Assembly (NCBI GenBank): GCA_029718625.1
Contig: CM056387.1
Coordinates: 39,293,832 to 39,357,831, forward strand
Reading direction: 5' to 3'
DNA: 64,000 nt
From: Synaphobranchus kaupii
Taxonomy: Eukaryota > Chordata > Actinopteri > Anguilliformes > Synaphobranchidae
The notes beneath the pieces were generated by a model. That model had not been told where the DNA came from and ran no database searches. It saw only the letters and a list, made by a program, of their open reading frames with translations. Of the stretch, positions 58,612-64,000 are shown one piece after another. Numbering within the stretch: the first letter of the stretch is position 1; the number at the start of each line of letters is the position of its first letter. Made by a program: the position numbers and the translations under genes.

Positions 58612-58643
58612 CTAACCTCCCCATCTCTCTATTGTTCTTCCAG
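58612..58643 (+). promoter_or_regulatory. 3' splice site of the CELF exon
   Basis: A CTAAC branch-point consensus lies at 58612-58616, with its A at 58615, 28 nt before the exon-proximal AG. A pyrimidine-rich tract (CTCCCCATCTCTCTATTG then TTCTTCCAG) follows. Spacing and composition are those of a good acceptor. A TGTTTGTGTG element at 58537-58546 is the kind of UG-rich site CELF proteins bind. Confidence 0.8.
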
Positions 58644-58692
58644 ATGACTCGGCCCATCCAGGTGAAGCCGGCTGACAGCGAGAGCCGTGGAG
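58644..58692 (+). CDS. celf4: 49-nt internal exon of a CELF (Bruno-like) RNA-binding protein gene, probably celf4
   Basis: The exon reads MTRPIQVKPADSESRG plus one extra base, so it enters in phase 0 and leaves in phase 1. From memory of the family, CELF3-6 proteins carry the same stretch with N or A at the second residue. It forms the last beta strand of RRM1 and the start of the linker to RRM2, and CELF genes encode it as a 49-nt exon. The first ATG is an internal Met, not a start codon. CELF proteins are nuclear and cytoplasmic regulators of splicing, mRNA stability and translation that bind UG-rich RNA. Because 49 is not a multiple of three, skipping it would shift the frame and remove RRM2. 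The flanking exons are not in the window. The paralogue is inferred: CELF1/2 differ more (HHPIQMKPADSE-type), CELF3, 5 and 6 genes are usually compact, and the intron here exceeds 58 kb. Family call strong, celf4 moderate. Confidence 0.85.
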
Positions 58693-58811
58693 GTAGTTGT
58701 CTTCTTTTCGCCATGCTTTTTTCTCTCTTTCTCCCTCGCTCTCTATCTCTATTTCTCTTTCCCTCTCCCGCCATCTCTCTCTTTCTGTCTCTGTCTCTGT
58801 CTCTGTCTTTT

Positions 58812-58843
<32 letters not shown>

Positions 58844-58930
58844 ACCCCCCCCCCCCCCCCTTCCTCGCTCGCTCTGTCTCTTTCCCCTCTGCTCTCTGCT
58901 CTCTCTCTCCGTTCCTGTCTGATGGATGCT
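58693..58930 (+). promoter_or_regulatory. 5' splice site followed by a long pyrimidine-rich intronic tract
   Basis: The exon ends GGAG and the intron opens GTAGTTGT. The GT and the exon -1 G fit consensus, but +5 is T rather than G, so the donor looks suboptimal. From about 58704 to 58920 the sense strand is almost pure pyrimidine, with CTCT, CTGTCT and TTTCTCT runs and a C run at 58845-58860. In RNA this would offer many PTB-type CU-rich sites just after the exon. A regulatory role is inference; it may simply be an expanded (CT)n microsatellite. Confidence 0.6.
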
Positions 58931-59855
58931 CAGAGTATTCATTTTAATTAAGGAGCTGGTGTTACTGGAGTCTGGAGGGTGTGGGCAACTGCTCCCTTCC
59001 TCGCTGTGCCTCCCTGCCAAGTGAATTGCCATCGCACTGTAAATTAAAAAGTAATTAGCCAGGATCCCCCCGCCCCCTGCAACACACACAAGAACCCACC
59101 TCACTAACTACTTTTGTCAAATATAGGTGTCAGTTCTGTGCGAAAAGCGCAAGTGGCAAGAGAGGACGGTACAGAGGAGTGCGCGCGCAGCTTGCCAAAC
59201 AATCAATAAGATTAGCGGGCGCCCTTGCCAAGATTAGCATTTCCTCAGTCTTAAACCCTGTCTTCTGCGTCTCCACTTGTTCCCCCTCACTTGCTTGCTA
59301 TCGGTCTCATGCTAAACAGGAAACTTGGAAATAATCCCCGAGCAAAGAGGGCGCGAGCCGAATTTCCGGGTCTTTCTCCGCCCGCGTCTCTCAGGCGTCG
59401 GCTTCCAGGGAGCCTGACAAAGGGAGCGCGGCGGGCGGTTTTTACCTGAGCGGCCGGCGTATCGACGCTCCGCGTGGAAGGAGGTCTCCTTGATTTGTCG
59501 TGGAGGTGAAAGCCGGTCTGATACAGACGTTGCTCCACTTCCAGGGTCTTACCTTAATATCCCTCCCTCCCTCCCCGCTTTGGGATGCATTATGGCCCCC
59601 TCAGCCCGGCCCCGCTGTCACACCGTGTAATCTTCAGAGGACGGGCCCGGTCTGAGAGATGGATCGAGAGAGCGGGGAAGATTTCTAGTCGTGCACGGCC
59701 CGGCTGAACCCAAGGCTCAAACAGTAGGAGTAGACAAGCAGGCCTTGTGCAACCAGGATTGATGCTCCATAAAGCTCCATTGATTTTGCCATTGTGGTGG
59801 TGTGTGTTCGCATTAACAATGACACTCAGCTGTCTTTTTACTGCCCTGTGAGTGC
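58931..59855. other. Unique intronic sequence
   Basis: TCATTTTAATTAAGGAGCTG just after the CT tract. CpG-rich at 59340-59470. No gene. Confidence 0.45.
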
Positions 59856-59859
59856 CTGG

Positions 59860-60185
59860 TTTTTTAAGGCTCCCAAGACCGCCCTGGCCTGGCCGCGGCG
59901 GCTCTTACGGCGGGGGGGGGGGGCGCGGCACGCGGACCGGGCCCGGGGGCGGAACGAGCGCCGGGGCCCGAGCGTCTGAGTCGCACATCATCTTAAATGA
60001 ACAGCTGTGAGCGTCGCCACAGGAGCGATGAAACACGCCGATGTGACTCCAACGTCCGGTGCGAGGGCCCCGCCCGACCCAGGTGTCCGGCCCCTGATTT
60101 AGCTCCGCCACCTCGGCTTGGCTCCGTGTCTCCGCTTCCCGGACACGTCCCTGTCACGCACAGCCCCCCCCCCCCCCACCCCCTT
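59860..60185. promoter_or_regulatory. CpG-rich patch
   Basis: CTGGCCGCGGCGGCTCTTAC, a G run at 59911-59923, then GGACCGGGCCCGGGGGCGG and a C run at 60164-60177. Candidate CpG island or alternative promoter about 1.2 kb after the exon; no TATA or exon identified. Confidence 0.4.
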
Positions 60186-60509
60186 CCCCTCTGTGCCAGA
60201 GGATCCAGTGCTGAGATCTTAATTATATTTCTTGCACCTGTAAGACGACACCAGGGATGGACAACTCCATTCCTCCAGGGGCGGAAGGGGCGGAGTGGGG
60301 GTTGTGCAGGTTTTCGGGCCTTCGTTCTACCGGCGGCCCTAATTACTTCTAATTAATCTCATTACGAGGAGTAGAGGTCAGAGCACCTGTTTGTAAAAGT
60401 CGATTGAAAGGCACCTGCAAAGCCGCCAGGAGTCCCGCCCCCACGGACCTGCTATCGCCGGGTATTAAAGGCTGCGGAATATAACCCGCTCTTAAGGTTT
60501 CTGTTCGCA

Positions 60510-61160
60510 TCAGATTTCAGAACAAATTCAGCGGAGACATAACCTTTGGCTCCTGATTGGCTCATTGTCAGTTTTAATTAATATCATTGGTGGAATACAT
60601 GTCCATTTTGTCTCTTGATGGCACACAGTATGCTACCTGATTTACGTATATTAAGAGCCATGACTTTATGAGGGCTTCTGGATATTTTTGTTAAAAAGTT
60701 TGGTAAAAATGATATTCATCATCTCCTACTACATCTCCATTAAAGAAAATGTTAAAAAAAATATTATTAAACATAATTTGTTGTGCTGTCTGAATATAAC
60801 TCATAACCTAAACACATTTGCCAAAAATAATTTCTGTTAAAATAATTATAAATCTCATAAGCCAGCTCTGAAATACTGCATTAATTGTTAATGATAGTGG
60901 TGTGCGGTAGAAAGGTCAATATGACATTTACACTGTAATAGGGTGCCGAAAAACAGTCTCGGAATTCAGCAATATTTCACGCCATTAGATTGAAATTTAA
61001 TCTTTACCTAATGACTGTCTTCATTCATTTGCTTAAGGTGTAGACTGCCACTATTTGTGTAATGGTGCTGTCTCGGTCATACACGTGTTTAGCCTGTAAA
61101 CTGTCAATATGGTGCTTTCACAGTCATTCACTTGTTTAAAAGCATCTGTTCTTTCATAGC
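60510..61160. promoter_or_regulatory. Candidate conserved noncoding sequence
   Basis: CAGTTTTAATTAATATCATTGG and CTGATTTACGTATATTAAGAG lead into a long AT-rich block. An imperfect duplication, ATGGTGCTGTCTCGGTCAT / ATGGTGCTTTCACAGTCAT, lies at about 61062 and 61109. Confidence 0.3.
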
Positions 61161-62107
61161 TATATCTATATGTCAAGCTTTGTTTGTACAAAAGGATGGT
61201 TGCTAGGCAATTGCAGGCACATTGCTACAAAGCTGTCAGCCCACACACCGCAATCAGCGCGTTGGAAGTTGGCGCTTTTGTTGAAAAAAAGAAATGAATC
61301 GTGCAAATAAAAGGCTAAAAATGTACCCTGCAGTTGTGCTTACTAGTCAATCGTGGCCCCCTGACCCTCACAGTTATTACACAGTCACACAGATGGAGCT
61401 AGCCCTGATCTACAGCCCGTGCATATCGGGCCCCATTACAATGTTAGACCTGCCTCTATATTGGCATGTGTCTCTTTTCTGACCTAAAGGCGGAGCGAGA
61501 GACGGAGGGACCTGTCCCGTCTCGCGCGCAGCGCTCCCCGGCGTCTCCAGTACGAAATGGATTGATTTTATTTCACACGCAGGGGTGATGACTGGCGTTG
61601 ACTGGACATTAAGGCCCTCGGTTTGTCTTTTTGAGAGGCTGTTCAATGTCCCTGCTGAGGCCTCTCAGCTCTCGCACAGGATATAATCAGCTTTAACCGC
61701 TTAGATTTTCTTTTCTTCGTCTTCTTCTTTTAGTTTTTCTCTCCCCTTTCCGCAAAATAGGGTCCAGCTTGCGGGACGAACGTTCGCTTTCACACTCTGA
61801 TTTTCCGATCTTCCCCCTCGCGCGGTCACTGCCGGGCGGCATCCGCCCGCCCAGATCCTCGGAGCGTCCCAGGGCCAAACAGACACGTCCGCCAGGTCCC
61901 TGCGTGGCGAGGCTTGTGGCTGGCACACCTAGGCACTCCGAGCACGAGTCTGGGATTAGTCACAGAGTCTGCCATCCCAAACCGAGCGTCCTCCCACTCC
62001 ACACACCAATAAAATGGAGTCGCTCAATTTTCTCCCTCGGCCCGCCTTCAAGGCCACGCTGCTCGCTCGGTTCCGCCGCGTTCGCCTTCGCTCTCATCTG
62101 AAGGACG
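61161..62107. other. Unique intronic sequence
   Basis: TTCTTC-rich stretch at 61706-61740, then moderate CpG at 61760-62100. No gene. Confidence 0.5.
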
Positions 62108-62154
62108 AGGGGGGGGGGGGGGGGGGGGGGGGGAAGCAAATAAAAAAAAAAAAA
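62108..62154 (+). repeat. Poly-G then poly-A run
   Basis: About 25 G, then AAGCAAAT and about 15 A. Likely assembly-length uncertainty. Confidence 0.9.
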
Positions 62155-62815
62155 AACGGGGAATCATTGAGATGTGACAACAATGGAGTAAACAGAACAG
62201 ATTGGTACAAGTGTTTGACAAAGAAATAACAATGTGGGGTTGGGGGAGGGTGGGGGAGGGGGGCATTTACATGTGCGCTGCTTGTACTCGTCAAGTTTGG
62301 CAGCTGATTTTTTATTTTATTTTTTTGATGAGAAAACACATCTCGGGGCAATCAGACAGCTGAAAGTATAAATATCATTGCCACACTCTCCACCGAAGGC
62401 TTACCCCGGCCATGACAGACAGAATACCACAGTAATGAAGCAATCACCATCCCTAGCTCCACTGATATTATACAGCAGCAGTCTACTGCTTTAACGCGGA
62501 GAAAAGAGAGAGAGAGGGAGGGAAGTGTATATCTTTTCTTCCTTGGAGGAAATAAAACTATAGATTACTAACATAATGTGCTTGGGTGGGCACAAACGCA
62601 GAGGCTGAAATACCAGGGAGCGTGTACTCTGGGGATAACAGCCCGCTAATCCGCTGGTTTGGGCCAGGAGTTAGGTCACACACGTTCAGCAATCTTGTTT
62701 CTTGCCTAAATCCCCTCTTGTGCTTTGTCATAAACAATATTTATACGCTGTCCCTTTTGGGTCCCAACCCGCCTCGCTGACCACCAGGCCCCATTAAAGA
62801 TGTCTGACTCCCGGG
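62155..62815. other. Unique intronic sequence
   Basis: G-rich GGGGGAGGGTGGGGGAGGGG at 62241-62261 and short (GA)n at 62503-62518. No gene. Confidence 0.5.
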
Positions 62816-62824
62816 GAAACCGCG

Positions 62825-62985
62825 CGGCGCAATCCTTAGGCGGCCAACTCTCTCAGCCCATGTACGCAGCCACCCGTGTGGCCGGGGGTTCGATTCACTG
62901 CTCTGGCACTTTCTGTACTGCGATCCCATCTCTACCTGTAACCCTCTCTGCTTCCCTCCTGCCTAAATAAAGTGAAATAAAATGC
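62825..62985 (+). mobile_element. Probable tRNA-derived SINE
   Basis: GCGGCGCAATCCTTAGGCGG as an A-box-like head, CGGGGGTTCGATTCAC as B box at 62882-62897, a unique body of about 60 bp and an AAATAAAGTGAAATAAAATG tail. Different from the SINE family at 29.3 kb. Target duplications not identified. Confidence 0.5.
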
Positions 62986-64000
62986 ACAAGGTGGGTGGGC
63001 TCTCGTCCGCTCTCCTTAAAAATAAATGTCTGACTTCCCAATTCCCATCATTTCTGGAGCGCCTGTGTTCTTCCAATTCACAGAGAATGAAAAAACTATA
63101 TATTTTTTTGTGCAAGATATCATGTGTTTCTCCTTATGGCAAGAATATGCTGGGAAATGGCTGATATTATTTATAGGTGTGAGAGGAGGAACATTGAAGG
63201 AAACATTTATTTAATGGTTGAGGTGTATTTAACCCATAACTAGCACCTGCCTGTATTTGTGCCAGAAGTGGTTAGTTTTGCGTTTTTTTACGGTGAAATT
63301 TTCTGATCACAAAGTATACTGTTTGAAAGTGTTAAATCTCGCGATTCTGTCTCTAAATATTTTACATTCCCAATGTTATAGCAACAACAGTTCCTTATTT
63401 TGTGACATGACACGAAACAGGCTCAATCAAAATGACGACTCCATACATTCTATGTGTTCCACGGAAATCCACAGACGACACAAATATCGGTAAAGTCGGT
63501 ATCCTTATCTCGGAAAAAAAACAAAAAAACTTTTAGATGAGAAAAAAAACGTACACTTGCACTGTGTTTCAGCTTCTGTCACTTTGTTTCAGTAATACTT
63601 ACGGAAGAGACCAGGATTATGTCTGTAGTGAAAGGGGTTCAAGAACAGTAGCCATTTTATATTAGGGCTTGTCTTCAAAAGAGGTGCTAGAGAAGGGGTT
63701 AATCAGCTTTATCAACCTTTACAATTAAAAAAATACATACAAAAAATGACTAAACAACACATGAAAGCCCCTGCCCTGAAAGCAGGACAGTGATATAATG
63801 ACTGATTCTTTCCCCTCTCTGATGAGGTTTACACACCCACACGTGCCCGAGGAATTAATTTCCAGCCAGGCGGAGCCCGAATGGCGCAGGCCACTAAAGG
63901 TTACTGTCGAACACAGAAAGCAAAGGTCAGAAATGATGTTTAGTTTTCCTCCGGCTGTGAGGTAATTCCAGCGAGCAGATTGCGTCCGGGCGAGAGGCGG
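62986..64000. other. Unique AT-rich intronic sequence
   Basis: A-rich patches at 63513-63550 and 63725-63745. No exon (in particular no RRM2 exon), transposon or tandem array seen. Confidence 0.5.

Larger units (their letters stand above)
58693..64000 (+). other. Intron downstream of the CELF exon (partial)
   Basis: No RRM2 exon (EDRKLFVGML-like) was found after the 49-nt exon, so the following intron runs off the window. It holds the pyrimidine tract, a CpG-rich patch near 59.9 kb, AT-rich candidate regulatory sequence near 60.5-61.2 kb, a long G run near 62.1 kb and a SINE-like element near 62.8 kb. Confidence 0.65.

Overview
This is vertebrate nuclear DNA, most likely from a teleost fish. 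It has dense long microsatellites, a fish-type tRNA-derived SINE, a Tc1-like transposon remnant, hAT-like scraps, several short foldback transposons and the 3' end of a non-LTR retrotransposon. There is no bacterial-style gene organisation. Nearly every long open frame is a by-product of simple repeats, such as Cys-Val runs from (TG)n, Thr-His runs from (CA)n and Leu-Ser runs from (CT)n.

The one host coding element I can recognise is a 49-nt exon at 58644-58692 on the + strand. It has a branch-point-like CTAAC, a pyrimidine tract and AG before it, and GT after it. It encodes MTRPIQVKPADSESRG plus one base, the end of RRM1 and start of the RRM1-RRM2 linker in CELF (Bruno-like) RNA-binding proteins of the CELF3-6 group. 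The very long intron favours celf4, but the paralogue is not proven. On this reading, 1-58643 is part of the intron before this exon and 58693-64000 is part of the next one. The neighbouring exons (rest of RRM1, and RRM2) were not seen.

Layout. 1-5.2 kb: microsatellites, a 233-bp foldback element and a GATA-motif cluster. 5.2-8.1 kb: a LINE 3' end inserted in a TC-rich minisatellite, a CpG-rich patch and a hAT-like fragment. 8.1-21 kb: unique, regulatory-looking sequence broken by long (TG)n/(CA)n arrays, plus a SINE on the minus strand. 21.8-22.5 kb: one TA-flanked MITE nested in another. 23-28 kb: mostly unique sequence. 28.3-31 kb: a 15-bp minisatellite, a SINE split by a Tc1-like element, a long (CA)n and a small MITE. 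31-46 kb: unique sequence with candidate regulatory blocks, a GA-rich minisatellite, (GTGC)n/(GCAC)n arrays and a TTAA-flanked foldback element. 46.8-49.9 kb: two nearly identical 1.29-kb copies on either side of a 500-N gap, almost certainly an unmerged contig overlap. 50-58.6 kb: a 45-bp minisatellite and unique sequence up to the CELF exon. 58.7-64 kb: a pyrimidine-rich tract after the exon, a CpG-rich patch, AT-rich candidate regulatory sequence and a SINE-like element.

The coherent biological unit is therefore a large, repeat-rich, probably regulatory intron of a neuronal splicing-factor gene. I found no convincing novel protein system. The most informative observations are the CELF micro-exon, the false duplication at the gap, the nested transposon insertions, a repeated MITE family, and the unusual load of UG/CA repeats inside a gene whose protein family binds UG-rich RNA.
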